From Reyranella sp. (GTDB lineage: Bacteria > Pseudomonadota > Alphaproteobacteria > Reyranellales > Reyranellaceae): a stretch of 49,358 nt of DNA. The translations under genes were made by a program, and so were the position numbers. The notes under the pieces were generated by a model. That model had not been told where the DNA came from, did not search any database, and saw nothing but the letters and a program-made list of their open reading frames with translations. Of the stretch, positions 34,856 through 44,346 are shown piece by piece; positions within the stretch are counted from its first letter, which is position 1, and every line of letters begins with the position of its first letter. Location of the stretch: positions 1 through 49,358 of the forward strand of contig JAUXWB010000529.1 of NCBI GenBank assembly GCA_030684475.1, in the 5' to 3' direction.

Positions 34856-35722
34856 ATGAAGATTCGTTCGGAACTCGCGAAGATTCTGCAGCACGAAGAC
34901 ATCAACTTCCTGCTGACGAACCGCATTCCGCGTCGGCTTGCGACCCGATTCTTCGGCTGGTTCAGCCAGATCGAGAATCCCTGGGTGGCACGGGCGTCGA
35001 TTGCGGTCTGGCGACTGTTTGCCGATCTCGACCTCAGCGACGCCAAATCGCAGACATTCAAGAGCCTTCATGCCTGCTTCACGCGCGAGCTGAAGCCGGG
35101 TACGCGCCGGGTCGATGCCGATCCGCAGATTTTGACGAGCCCGTGCGATGGCATCGTCGGCACCTGCGGTGCGATCGCGGGGACAGAGCTGCTCCAGGCG
35201 AAGGGCTTCCCCTATTCGCTGAAAGACCTGCTGCACGATCCAGCGCTCGTCGAGGCTTACCGGGACGGCCAGTACGTGACGCTCCGGCTCACCTCGAGCA
35301 TGTACCATCGGTTCCATGCCCCCCATGACGGCGCGGTCGAGCATGTGACCTACATCTCGGGCGACACCTGGAACGTCAATCCGATCGCGCTCAAGCGAGT
35401 CGCCGAGCTGTTCTGCAAGAACGAGCGTGCGGTGATCCGCACGCGGCTCCGCGCCTCCGGTCATCTCGTGACCCTGGTGCCGGTCGCGGCGATCCTGGTG
35501 GCGAGCATTCGGCTGCATTTCCTCGATGCCACCATGAACATGAACTACCGCGGTGCTACCGAGATCGACTGTGACGCTTCTTTCCGCAAAGGCGAGGAAC
35601 TCGGCTGGTTCGAGCATGGTTCGACGATCATCGTGTTCGCGCCTCCGGGCTTCAGGCTTTGCGACGACATCCGCGAAGGCACCGTGCTCCGGATGGGCCG
35701 CGCCCTCATGCACCTGCCCTGA
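34856..35722 (+). CDS. psd: Phosphatidylserine decarboxylase proenzyme
   Basis: Makes phosphatidylethanolamine from phosphatidylserine in the inner membrane using a self-generated pyruvoyl group. 288 aa, type I length. Asp in TSPCDGIVG and His in YHRFHAPHDG match the autocleavage residues; the cleavage site is Gly255-Ser256 in EHGSTIIVF, with His instead of the usual Leu before GST. A short internal ATG follows AAGG at 34851; the frame is open upstream but antisense to the aminotransferase. Convergent with the glycosyltransferase gene. Substrates other than phosphatidylserine are possible given the odd neighbour. Confidence 0.9.
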   Translation: MKIRSELAKILQHEDINFLLTNRIPRRLATRFFGWFSQIENPWVARASIAVWRLFADLDLSDAKSQTFKSLHACFTRELKPGTRRVDADPQILTSPCDGIVGTCGAIAGTELLQAKGFPYSLKDLLHDPALVEAYRDGQYVTLRLTSSMYHRFHAPHDGAVEHVTYISGDTWNVNPIALKRVAELFCKNERAVIRTRLRASGHLVTLVPVAAILVASIRLHFLDATMNMNYRGATEIDCDASFRKGEELGWFEHGSTIIVFAPPGFRLCDDIREGTVLRMGRALMHLP

Positions 35723-35739
35723 CCGTCGGGGGCGCCGCT

Positions 35740-36792
35740 TCAGGACGCAGCCGCGTCCGGCATGACGCGACGCTTGAGCGGCTGCCAGACACTGCGCGAG
35801 ATCGGACGCAGGTTGGACAGGAACTGCTGGGCGCATCTCGACCAGGTGAAGCTCTCGGCGTGGCGCCGGCAGGCCGCGGGATCGCCGGTCACGGCGGCGA
35901 GGCAGGCGACGCGCAGGTCCTCGTCGATCGCGCCGACGCCCGGCACCGTGACGACATCGAGGGGGCCGGGCACCGGATAGCCCGCCACCGGCACGCCGGA
36001 GGCCAGCGCCTCGACCATGACGAGGCCGAAGGTATCGGTGCGACTGGGGAACACGAAGCAGTCGGCCTGGGCGTACCGCATCGACAGCTCTTCAGTACCC
36101 ACCGAGCCGAAGAATTCTATGCCCTTGTAGCGGCGCTTGAGCTCGGCGAGCTGGGGTCCGCCGCCGACCACCCACTTGGTGCCGGGCAGGTCGAGATCGA
36201 GAAAGGCTTTTATGTTCTTCTCGATGGCGACGCGGCCGGCATAGAGCCAGATCGGACGCTCGCCCTCGTGCGCATCCGTGACGCGTGGCTTGAAGGCCGT
36301 GATGTCGACCCCGCGCGACCATGGCACGAGGTTCTTGAAGCCGCGTGCGGCGAGCTCGTCGCGGATCGTCTGCGCCACCACCAGCACGCCGGCTGATGGT
36401 GCATGAAAGCGCCGGACGAAGGCATAGCTCCAGGAGATCGGCAGGCGAATGCGGGCGTGCACATATTCAGGGAAGCGCGTGTGGTACGCCGAGGTGAAGG
36501 GAATGCCGCGCTTGCGGCAAAAGGCGCGGGCGGCCCAGCCGAGCGGGCCTTCGGTGACCACATGGATGGCATCGGGCGCAAACAGTTTCAGCATGTGGCT
36601 GAGGCGTGCCGACGGGAACAGCGAGAGGCGGATCTCCGGATAGGTCGGGCAGGGCAGGGTATGGAAGCGGTCCGGCCCGAAGACCTCGACGTCGTGGCCC
36701 TCGGCGCCCAGGATTTGCGCCACGGTCTCGATGGTGCGGACGACGCCGTTGATCTGCGGCCGCCAGGCATCGGTGACGATGGCGATGCGCAA
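35740..36792 (-). CDS. GT4 glycosyltransferase, Agt-like (glycolipid synthesis)
   Basis: Predicted to add a sugar to diacylglycerol at the inner membrane. 350 aa, GT-B fold. Opening MRIAIVTDAWRPQINGVVRT and SAYHTRFPEYVHAR match the SQD2/PimB/Agt type; the donor site is YAGRVAIEKN and FPSRTDTFGLVMVEALASG (E-x7-E). I start it at a TTG (36792) preceded by GGAG, five bases after the plcP-like stop. In Agrobacterium and many marine bacteria a similar gene (agt) next to plcP makes glycolipids under phosphate limitation, which is the best guide here; donor sugar is not predictable. Confidence 0.85.
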   Translation of the reverse strand: MRIAIVTDAWRPQINGVVRTIETVAQILGAEGHDVEVFGPDRFHTLPCPTYPEIRLSLFPSARLSHMLKLFAPDAIHVVTEGPLGWAARAFCRKRGIPFTSAYHTRFPEYVHARIRLPISWSYAFVRRFHAPSAGVLVVAQTIRDELAARGFKNLVPWSRGVDITAFKPRVTDAHEGERPIWLYAGRVAIEKNIKAFLDLDLPGTKWVVGGGPQLAELKRRYKGIEFFGSVGTEELSMRYAQADCFVFPSRTDTFGLVMVEALASGVPVAGYPVPGPLDVVTVPGVGAIDEDLRVACLAAVTGDPAACRRHAESFTWSRCAQQFLSNLRPISRSVWQPLKRRVMPDAAAS

Positions 36793-36797
36793 CCGGC

Positions 36798-37616
36798 CTA
36801 CTCCGCCGCCAGCTGGACCGGCGCCAGCCGTGTCGGCAGCCGGGACGACTGGCGGGCGCTTTCCTCGGCCCAGCGCACGATGCGCAGACGGCCCTCGAAA
36901 TCCTCGACAAGCGCCGTGCAGCTTTCGACCCAGTCGCCGTCGTTGCAGTAGAGGATGCCGTCGATGTCGCGGATCTCGGCGTGGTGGATGTGGCCGCAGA
37001 CCACGCCGTCGACACCGCGCCGGCGCGCCTCGTTGGCCACGGCGCGCTCGTAGTTGGCGATGAACTGCACGGCGTTCTTGACCTTGTGCTTCAGGAAAGC
37101 CGACAGCGACCAGTAGGGCAGGCCGAGCCTGCGCCGGCCCCAGTTGAACCCGGTGTTGAGGCGCAGTGCAGCGCCATAGGCCCAATCGCCCAGGATGGCG
37201 AGCCAGCGCGCGTAGCGGACGATGCCGTCGAACTGGTCGCCATGGATGATCAGCAGCTTGCGGCCTTCCGGCGTCTCGTAGATCGCCTCGTCCTCGACCC
37301 GCACGTCGCCGAAGGTGAGTTGGCAGTATTGCCGTGCCGCCTCGTCGTGATTGCCGGGGATGTAGACCACGTTGGTGCCCTTGCGCGCCTTGCGCATGAT
37401 CTTCTGCACCACGTCGTTGTGGCTCTGCGGCCAGTACCACCACCGCTTCAGGCGCCAGCCGTCGACGATGTCGCCGACGAGAAACAGATGTTCGCTCTCG
37501 TTCTTCCTGAGGAAGTCGAGCAACAGCTCGGCCTGGCATCCGCGCGTGCCGAGATGGATGTCGGACAGGAAGATGGCGCGATGGCGGGCAGGTTGGTGAC
37601 GCTCGATGATCGTCAT
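36798..37616 (-). CDS. plcP: PlcP-like phospholipase C (metallophosphoesterase)
   Basis: Predicted to hydrolyse phospholipids to diacylglycerol and phospho-head group. 272 aa from ATG 37616. Calcineurin-like motifs: LSDIHLGTRGCQAEL, GDIVDGWRLK, PGNHDE, IHGDQFD and CGHIHHAEI. Sequence and neighbour fit Sinorhizobium PlcP better than LpxH, under which name such genes are often listed. A start at 37706 would add 30 unconserved residues and lie close to the PHO box. First gene of an operon with the glycosyltransferase; divergent from a lipid kinase. LpxH-like lipid A activity is the alternative. Confidence 0.82.
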   Translation of the reverse strand: MTIIERHQPARHRAIFLSDIHLGTRGCQAELLLDFLRKNESEHLFLVGDIVDGWRLKRWWYWPQSHNDVVQKIMRKARKGTNVVYIPGNHDEAARQYCQLTFGDVRVEDEAIYETPEGRKLLIIHGDQFDGIVRYARWLAILGDWAYGAALRLNTGFNWGRRRLGLPYWSLSAFLKHKVKNAVQFIANYERAVANEARRRGVDGVVCGHIHHAEIRDIDGILYCNDGDWVESCTALVEDFEGRLRIVRWAEESARQSSRLPTRLAPVQLAAE

Positions 37617-37726
37617 GTGGGCACGGTCATGTGGACAAAACTCGACCGGTACTAAATCTGTCGGGCGCGATTGCACGACACGCAGCAGATTGTGTATGGA
37701 GGCCATTGCGTGGCCGTGAATCGGTT

Positions 37727-37744
37727 GTGACAGTTAGATGACAT
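37727..37744 (-). promoter_or_regulatory. PHO box between plcP and the lipid kinase
   Basis: On the minus strand ATGTCAT-CTAA-CTGTCAC matches the PhoB direct-repeat consensus at 13 of 14 repeat positions. It points towards plcP and overlaps the lipid-kinase start codon at 37738. I do not see a good -10 element at the standard distance. Confidence 0.6.
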
Positions 37745-38667
37745 TCGCCCCGGATAGAGCCGTCCTGCTCATTCTCAATCCAACCGCCGGCCGCCGTCGC
37801 CGCGGGCTGGTGAATGAAGTGGTGCGCCGCGTGCGGGCGCTCGGCTGGACGGTCGACCTGGTGGAGACCGCCGCTGCCGGCGATGCCCGGCGGATCGCCG
37901 AGACTTGCGATGCCGGGCGTTATGCCGTGATTGCGGTGGCCGGCGGCGACGGCACGATCAACGAGGTGGTGAACGGGCTTGTGGGGCGCGCCGTCGCGGG
38001 ACCTGCCCTGGGCATCGTGCCGCTCGGCACCGCCAACGTGCTGGCCCACGAACTGGGCTTGAGTTTTTCCGCTGCCGCTTTGGCTCAAACCCTGACGGCC
38101 GGCCGTGAAATCCTGATGCAGCCCGGCGAGGCGAGCGGCGCCGGCCGGACCCGGCAGTTCTCGCTGATGGCGGGCGCCGGTTTCGACGCCAAGGTCGTGG
38201 CCGGAGTCAGTGCCCCGCTGAAACGGCGTTTTGGACGGGCCGCCTATGTCTGGCGTTCCCTGGTCGAGGCGCGCCGCTACCGTCCGGTGCGCTACGCCGT
38301 CGAGATCGACGGCGTGCGCCACGAGGCGGCGTCGGTGATCGTGACCCATGGCCGTCTCTATGCCGGCCCCTACGTCGTGGCGCCCGATGCGGCACTGGGC
38401 AAGCCGCTGCTGCATGTCTGCCTGTTCGAGCGCTGGGGCCGCTCGCAGACGCTGCGCTTTGGCCTCGCCCTGCTGATGGGCCGGCTGCCACGCACCGCGG
38501 GCTACCGCGTGATCGCCGGCCACGACATCCGGGTGTCGGTGCTGAGCGACGCCGGCGAGGGCCGCCGCCAGCCGGTCCAGATCGACGGCGACGACGCGCT
38601 CACCCTGCCGGTGTCGATTGCGCTTGCCGCGGGCGCGGTGCGGCTGCTGCGGCCGGTGTCAAGATGA
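37738..38667 (+). CDS. Diacylglycerol/lipid kinase (DagK-type)
   Basis: Phosphorylates diacylglycerol or a related lipid to the phosphatidic form. 309 aa. Catalytic-domain motifs LNPTAGRRRRG, VAGGDGTINEVVNGL and PLGTANVLAHELG identify the soluble DagK/YegS/LCB5 family, with the beta-sandwich domain after ~130. The start ATG lies inside a PHO box oriented towards plcP. In lipid remodelling it would recycle diacylglycerol released by PlcP. Sphingoid or undecaprenol kinase activity cannot be excluded. Confidence 0.9.
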   Translation: MTFAPDRAVLLILNPTAGRRRRGLVNEVVRRVRALGWTVDLVETAAAGDARRIAETCDAGRYAVIAVAGGDGTINEVVNGLVGRAVAGPALGIVPLGTANVLAHELGLSFSAAALAQTLTAGREILMQPGEASGAGRTRQFSLMAGAGFDAKVVAGVSAPLKRRFGRAAYVWRSLVEARRYRPVRYAVEIDGVRHEAASVIVTHGRLYAGPYVVAPDAALGKPLLHVCLFERWGRSQTLRFGLALLMGRLPRTAGYRVIAGHDIRVSVLSDAGEGRRQPVQIDGDDALTLPVSIALAAGAVRLLRPVSR

Positions 38668-38681
38668 CAGGAAAGATAAAG

Positions 38682-38711
38682 TTGACAAATTCGCAGGTTT
38701 TGGGCTAATTT
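38682..38711 (+). promoter_or_regulatory. Sigma-70-type promoter
   Basis: TTGACA (38682-38687), 18-bp spacer, TAATTT (38706-38711). It is the best -35 match seen in the gaps. The expected start of transcription is near 38718. No plus-strand gene follows for kilobases. Confidence 0.65.
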
Positions 38712-38717
38712 TCTGTC

Positions 38718-38769
38718 ATGCTGACGTGCTTTGTCAGTTTCGCCCGCCGGCTTCGCCGCGCGGGTTTTT
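38718..38769 (+). ncRNA. Candidate small RNA of about 52 nt
   Basis: Bounded by the promoter above and an intrinsic terminator. The transcript would fold as CTGAC-N7-GTCAG (38721-38737) followed by the terminator hairpin. An ATG at the predicted first base opens a 60-codon frame running through the terminator, so a leaderless leader peptide is an alternative, but there is no downstream gene to attenuate. Confidence 0.5.
38743..38769 (+). terminator. Intrinsic terminator of the candidate small RNA
   Basis: G/C-rich stem CCCGC-CGGC / GCCG-CGCGGG around a TTCG tetraloop with one bulge, then five T (38765-38769). Confidence 0.7.
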
Positions 38770-38824
38770 GTTGTTCGCCAGGTGAAGACTGCCATCGGCC
38801 AGCTGTTCCGGAGGGGGACGGTCT

Positions 38825-38978
38825 GCGGCACAACCCCGCGATTCGGACCTGTTTGCCAAAGCCATCGGCGTTGTGCCGCGAGGTCGTGCCAAGCCCTTGA
38901 AGCGGCGCGGCAATCGCGGCGTCGCGGCACACGCTGCGGCACACCTGGCGCGGTTTTGCGGCACGCTTCGTGTGCCGC
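38825..38978. repeat. Cluster of GCGGCAC motifs
   Basis: GCGGCAC occurs forward at 38825, 38924, 38936 and 38958 and inverted (GTGCCGC) at 38873 and 38972. Two pairs form hairpins: GCGGCACAAC / GTTGTGCCGC (10-bp arms, 38825-38879) and GCGGCAC / GTGCCGC (38958-38978). With the small-RNA region this fills the 319-bp gap 38668-38986. No gene is seen here. Confidence 0.55.
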
Positions 38979-38986
38979 TGCTATGT

Positions 38987-40183
38987 CTACTGCGCCTGCA
39001 ACCTGCGCACCGTCTCGGCCGAGGGATGGCCGTCGGCCGGCAGGCTGGTCTGCTGCTGGAACAGCCTGAGCGCCGAGCGGGTCTTGGGCCCCAGTAGCCC
39101 GTCGGTGTCGTCCTTGTAGAGGCCGAGCCTGGCCAGCCGGTTCTGGATGTCGATCACGGTATCGCGCGAGATGGGCTGATCGTCGTTGGGCGCGGCCTGC
39201 TGGACGCCGGGGCCGCCTGCGATCTGGCGGGCGAGGATGCCGACCGACAGCGCATAGAGCGTCGAGCGGTTCCAGTTCATGACCGCCTTGAAGTTGGGAT
39301 AGATGATGAAGGCGGGACCGCGGAAGCCGGCGGGCAGGAGGATCGACGCGGGCTCGTCGGAAGCGGGCAGGGCGCCGCCGCCCGCCTTCTTCACGCCCAT
39401 CGCGGCCCAGGCCTTCACCGGCTTCTCGACGGTGCTGTCGGCCTGGTCGAGCGGGAAGTCCTTGGGCAGGAACACCTCGTCGCTCGACGGCAGTCCCGGC
39501 TTGAAGCCGATGCCGCGCAGGAAGTTGGCCGCGGAGGCGAAGGCGTCGGGCAGGCTGTTCCAGATGTCGATGCGGCCGTTGCCGTCGCGGTCGACCGCCC
39601 ACTTGGTGAAGGTCGACGGCATGAACTGCATGTTGCCCATGGCGCCGGCCCACGAGCCGCGCATCTGCTCGCTGGTCAAGTGGTTCATGTTGAGGATGCG
39701 CAGCGCCTGCACGGTCTCGTTGCTGAAGAACACGGTGCGCCTGGTCATGCAGGCGAGCGTCGCCACCGAGCGCACGACGCGGAAGTCGCCCATGAAGGTG
39801 CCGTAGTTGGTCTCGATGCCCCAGAAGGCCATGATGTACTGCGGCGGCACGCCGTATTCTCTCTGCAGCGCATCGAGCAGGGTGCGGTGCTGCGCCATGC
39901 GCTGCTGGCCCTTCGCGATGCGGTCGGGCGTCACCGTGCCGCCGACATATCTGGCGTAGGTCAGCGAGAATTCCGGCTGCCGCCCGTCGAGGTCGACCAC
40001 CTTCTGGTCGGGCGTCAGGCCCTGGAAGGCCTTGTCGGCGACGGCGGCGGGCACGCCCTGGCGCGTCGCTTCGGCCTTGATGCCCTGCAGGCAGTCGCGG
40101 AAGCCGCTGTCCTGGGCGAAGACGGGAGTGGAAAGGAGCGCCGTCGTTGCGGCGAGGAGGCTCAGTTTTGCGGAGGGGGTCAT
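38987..40183 (-). CDS. Lytic murein transglycosylase (MltB-type) with peptidoglycan-binding domain
   Basis: Cleaves peptidoglycan glycan strands in the periplasm. 398 aa. Signal peptide 1-23 (cut after VFA); SLT domain with catalytic Glu124 in FWGIETNYGTF and the MltB motifs GAMGNMQFMPSTF and RDGNGRIDIWNSLPDAFASAANFL; C-terminal PG_binding_1 domain (~335-398; IQNRLARLGLYKDDTDGLLGPKT). No lipobox, so soluble rather than a lipoprotein as in E. coli MltB. Stands between a repeat-filled gap and pmbA on the same strand. Confidence 0.93.
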   Translation of the reverse strand: MTPSAKLSLLAATTALLSTPVFAQDSGFRDCLQGIKAEATRQGVPAAVADKAFQGLTPDQKVVDLDGRQPEFSLTYARYVGGTVTPDRIAKGQQRMAQHRTLLDALQREYGVPPQYIMAFWGIETNYGTFMGDFRVVRSVATLACMTRRTVFFSNETVQALRILNMNHLTSEQMRGSWAGAMGNMQFMPSTFTKWAVDRDGNGRIDIWNSLPDAFASAANFLRGIGFKPGLPSSDEVFLPKDFPLDQADSTVEKPVKAWAAMGVKKAGGGALPASDEPASILLPAGFRGPAFIIYPNFKAVMNWNRSTLYALSVGILARQIAGGPGVQQAAPNDDQPISRDTVIDIQNRLARLGLYKDDTDGLLGPKTRSALRLFQQQTSLPADGHPSAETVRRLQAQ

Positions 40184-40196
40184 GGCCGCGAGAATA

Positions 40197-41564
40197 TCAC
40201 GAGCCGGCGACCGTCATCCCTTCAATTCTCACCGTCGGGGCATTGGTCGCGCCCTTGAATTGCAGGTCGCTGGCCGGCTTCATGTTGAGGAACATGTCCT
40301 TGAGGTTGCCGGCCACGGTGATTCCGCTCACCGGCCAGGCGAGCTTGCCGTTCTCGATCCAGAATCCCGAGGCGCCGCGGCTGTAGTCGCCGGTGACGCC
40401 GTTGATGCCGAAGCCGATCAGGTCGGTGATAAAAAGGCCGCTCTTGATGTCGGCGATCAGCTCGACGACCGAGAGCTTGCCCTTCTCGAGGTAGAAGTTC
40501 GACGTGCTGGGCGAGGGCGGCCCGGAGACGCCGCGCGAGGCGTGGCCCATCGGCTTGAGGTTGAGCTGGCGCGCGGCGGCGAGGTCGAGCAGCCAGGTCG
40601 TGAGCACGCCGTCGTCGATCACGGCAAGGCGTTTGGTCGCCAGGCCCTCGGCGTCGAACGGCCGGCTGCCCAGGCCGCGTTTGCGCAGCGGATTGTCGAG
40701 GATGCGAATGCCGTCGGCGAAGACCTTGGCGCCCATCTTGTCTTTCAGGAACGACGTGCCGCGCGCCACGGCGCGGCCGTTGATGGCGCTCGCGAGATGG
40801 CCGATCAGACCGCCCGAGACGCGACGGTCGTAGACGACCGGCACGCGCGCACTTGAGGCCTTGCGCGGGTTGAGGCGGCGGACCGCGAACTTGCCGGCGT
40901 TGCGGCCGACCCGGGCCGGCGCCATCAGGTCCTCGAAATGCACGGCGCTGGTCCACTCGTAGTCGCGCTCCATCCCGGTGCCTTCGCCGCCCACCACCGC
41001 GCACGAGAGCGACCAGCCGCCGCGGCTGTAACCGCCGGAGAAACCGTTGCTGGCGGCCAGCATGACGGAGGAGCGGCCCCAGCCCGCTTCGGCGCCCTCG
41101 GAATTGGTGACGCCCTTGATCGCGCGGGCCGCGTCCTCGGCTTCCGCGACCAGGGCCAGGAGCTTCCTGGCCGAGGGCCGGTGCTTGTCGTCGAGATCGA
41201 GGTCGGGCCAGGCGCGGGCCAGCAGCTCTTCCGGGGCGATGCCGCAGACCGGGTCCTCGGGCACGGCGCGCGCCATGTCGACGGCGCGCTGGGCCACCGT
41301 CCGGAGCGCCTTGGGCGCGAAATCGGTCGAGGAGACGAAGGCCTGGCGCTGGCCCACGAACACGCGCAGGCCAAGGTCGCGGCCCTCGCTGCTCTCGAGC
41401 TTTTCGCGTCGGCCCAGCCGCTGGGCGACCGAAATCGACTCGCCGTGGACGTAGAGCGCATCGGCCGACTCGGCGCCTGCGGCCTTGGCCCATTTCAGGA
41501 GGTCGGCGAGGAGGTTGGCGTCGGGGAGATTCTTGGAAGGCGGGGATTTCTTTGCTTTGGCCAT
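40197..41564 (-). CDS. pmbA: PmbA/TldE-family metalloprotease subunit
   Basis: Non-catalytic-zinc half of the TldD/TldE protease, which trims small peptides such as microcin B17 leaders and degrades CcdA. 455 aa. Typical segments are SSEGRDLGLRVFVGQRQAFVSSTDF near the N-terminus, NSEGAEAGWGRSSV and the C-terminal SGFWIENGKLAWPVSGITVAGNLKDMF. The TldD HExxxH zinc motif is absent, as expected for PmbA. tldD is not in the window. A weak ribosome site precedes the ATG at 41564; a small membrane protein gene lies 17 bp upstream. Confidence 0.93.
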   Translation of the reverse strand: MAKAKKSPPSKNLPDANLLADLLKWAKAAGAESADALYVHGESISVAQRLGRREKLESSEGRDLGLRVFVGQRQAFVSSTDFAPKALRTVAQRAVDMARAVPEDPVCGIAPEELLARAWPDLDLDDKHRPSARKLLALVAEAEDAARAIKGVTNSEGAEAGWGRSSVMLAASNGFSGGYSRGGWSLSCAVVGGEGTGMERDYEWTSAVHFEDLMAPARVGRNAGKFAVRRLNPRKASSARVPVVYDRRVSGGLIGHLASAINGRAVARGTSFLKDKMGAKVFADGIRILDNPLRKRGLGSRPFDAEGLATKRLAVIDDGVLTTWLLDLAAARQLNLKPMGHASRGVSGPPSPSTSNFYLEKGKLSVVELIADIKSGLFITDLIGFGINGVTGDYSRGASGFWIENGKLAWPVSGITVAGNLKDMFLNMKPASDLQFKGATNAPTVRIEGMTVAGS

Positions 41565-41581
41565 GACGGCCGTTCTACGCG

Positions 41582-41899
41582 CTAACGGGCGGTGTCGTCG
41601 AGATAGTACGAGAAGAACAGTACCCCCGTGGCGCCGAGCCCGAGCAGCCAGAAGAACGCCCGCGCCGCATCGGCCACGAAGGCCGTCTCGGGCCACAGGC
41701 GGGCGATGGCCTCGGCCGCGAACTGATGGCCGATGAGGCCGATCATGGTTCCCAGCATCAGCGAGATCGCCACATTCCAGACGTTCCGCACCGCGCGCAT
41801 GACAGGCCCCTCCCGCCCCCTGAGCAGCGAGGCGGGGTCGGGCGGGACCGCCGGGTTGGACCTGGTGGCCGGCCGCGGCGCGGAGATCGGCTTTTCCAA
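41582..41899 (-). CDS. Small two-helix membrane protein, unknown
   Basis: 105 aa. A Pro-rich, Arg-containing N-terminus (1-33) is followed by hydrophobic segments ~43-62 and ~80-99 and a short polar tail. I do not recognise a family. It begins six bases after leuA and ends 17 bp before pmbA, so it is probably transcribed with both. An internal ATG at residue 34 (MRAVRNVWNVAI) could be the true start. The reading frame is credible because its codon third positions are G/C rich like its neighbours. Confidence 0.6.
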   Translation of the reverse strand: MEKPISAPRPATRSNPAVPPDPASLLRGREGPVMRAVRNVWNVAISLMLGTMIGLIGHQFAAEAIARLWPETAFVADAARAFFWLLGLGATGVLFFSYYLDDTAR

Positions 41900-41905
41900 A
41901 CCGAC

Positions 41906-43775
<1,870 letters not shown>

Positions 43776-43784
43776 GTTGGCGTG

Positions 43785-43813
43785 AATTTCCCCGATTTGG
43801 GGGCGCGCGTCAA
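43785..43813 (-). promoter_or_regulatory. Putative leuA promoter
   Basis: On the minus strand TTGACG (43808-43813), 17-bp spacer, GAAATT (43785-43790). Transcription would start at about 43778, three bases before the leader ATG. Confidence 0.5.
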
Positions 43814-43856
43814 CCCGCGACGCCCGAGGGCGTGGCGGTCGTCGATGAAATCTCGC

Positions 43857-44183
43857 CTATCGCAGCGGCAGGTTGATGGTCACGCCCGGGGGGCCGTAGG
43901 CCGGATAGGCCGGCGCATACATCATCGGCGCAGGATAGACGACCACCGGCCGCGGCGCATAGTAGACGGGCGCCGGCGCGTAGTAGTAGCGCACGTGCCC
44001 CGGCGGCACCTTCACGTAACCCGGGCCATAGTAACCGGGAGCGTAGTAGCCGCGGCCCTTCTTCTTCCAGCCATCGCCGGCCTCGGCGCCGCCGGCGAGA
44101 CCAAGGATGGCCACGCTGGCCACACAGGCCGCCAGAATGCCTCGGCCGCCCAGTCCACTCAGGAGCTTGTTCAGGTCGCGCAT
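43857..44183 (-). CDS. Exported Tyr/Pro-rich small protein, unknown
   Basis: 108 aa from the ATG at 44183, preceded by GGAGGCTGCG. A signal peptide runs to about residue 34 (LAACVASVAILGLAGGAEAG, cleavage after AEA). The mature part is low-complexity: GRGYYAPGYYGPGYVKVPPGHVR and repeated YYAP/YAPxP/YPAP units. Similar Tyr/Pro/Gly-rich secreted proteins are frequent in Hyphomicrobiales and have no assigned role; a surface or cell-wall location is a guess. Divergent from the CoA-transferase. Confidence 0.7.
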   Translation of the reverse strand: MRDLNKLLSGLGGRGILAACVASVAILGLAGGAEAGDGWKKKGRGYYAPGYYGPGYVKVPPGHVRYYYAPAPVYYAPRPVVVYPAPMMYAPAYPAYGPPGVTINLPLR

Positions 44184-44346
44184 CGCAGCCTCCATCAACT
44201 ACACGAACAAAAACGCCGGCACGCCCCCAAACGTTGCGTCTGGACTATGGCGGCTATGAGCTCGAACCCGTCCCTATACCGTCAAGATTCGCAATGGCCT
44301 GTGACCAAGCTGTGGTAGTCGGGAGGAAATCAGGGAGGAAGCAGCG

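Noticed and set aside
36798..37616. Calling this gene lpxH (UDP-2,3-diacylglucosamine diphosphatase)
   Set aside because: Motifs after the shared metallophosphoesterase core, the neighbouring glycosyltransferase and the PHO box fit PlcP better. Kept as an alternative.
38672..38719. A third PHO box, from TGACA repeats and a CTGTCAT beside the small-RNA promoter
   Set aside because: The repeats are not 11 bp apart, which PhoB requires; only isolated half-sites are present.
38958..38978. Intrinsic terminator for the lytic transglycosylase gene
   Set aside because: The stem is good but there is no U-tract on the minus strand; I list it only as part of the GCGGCAC cluster.
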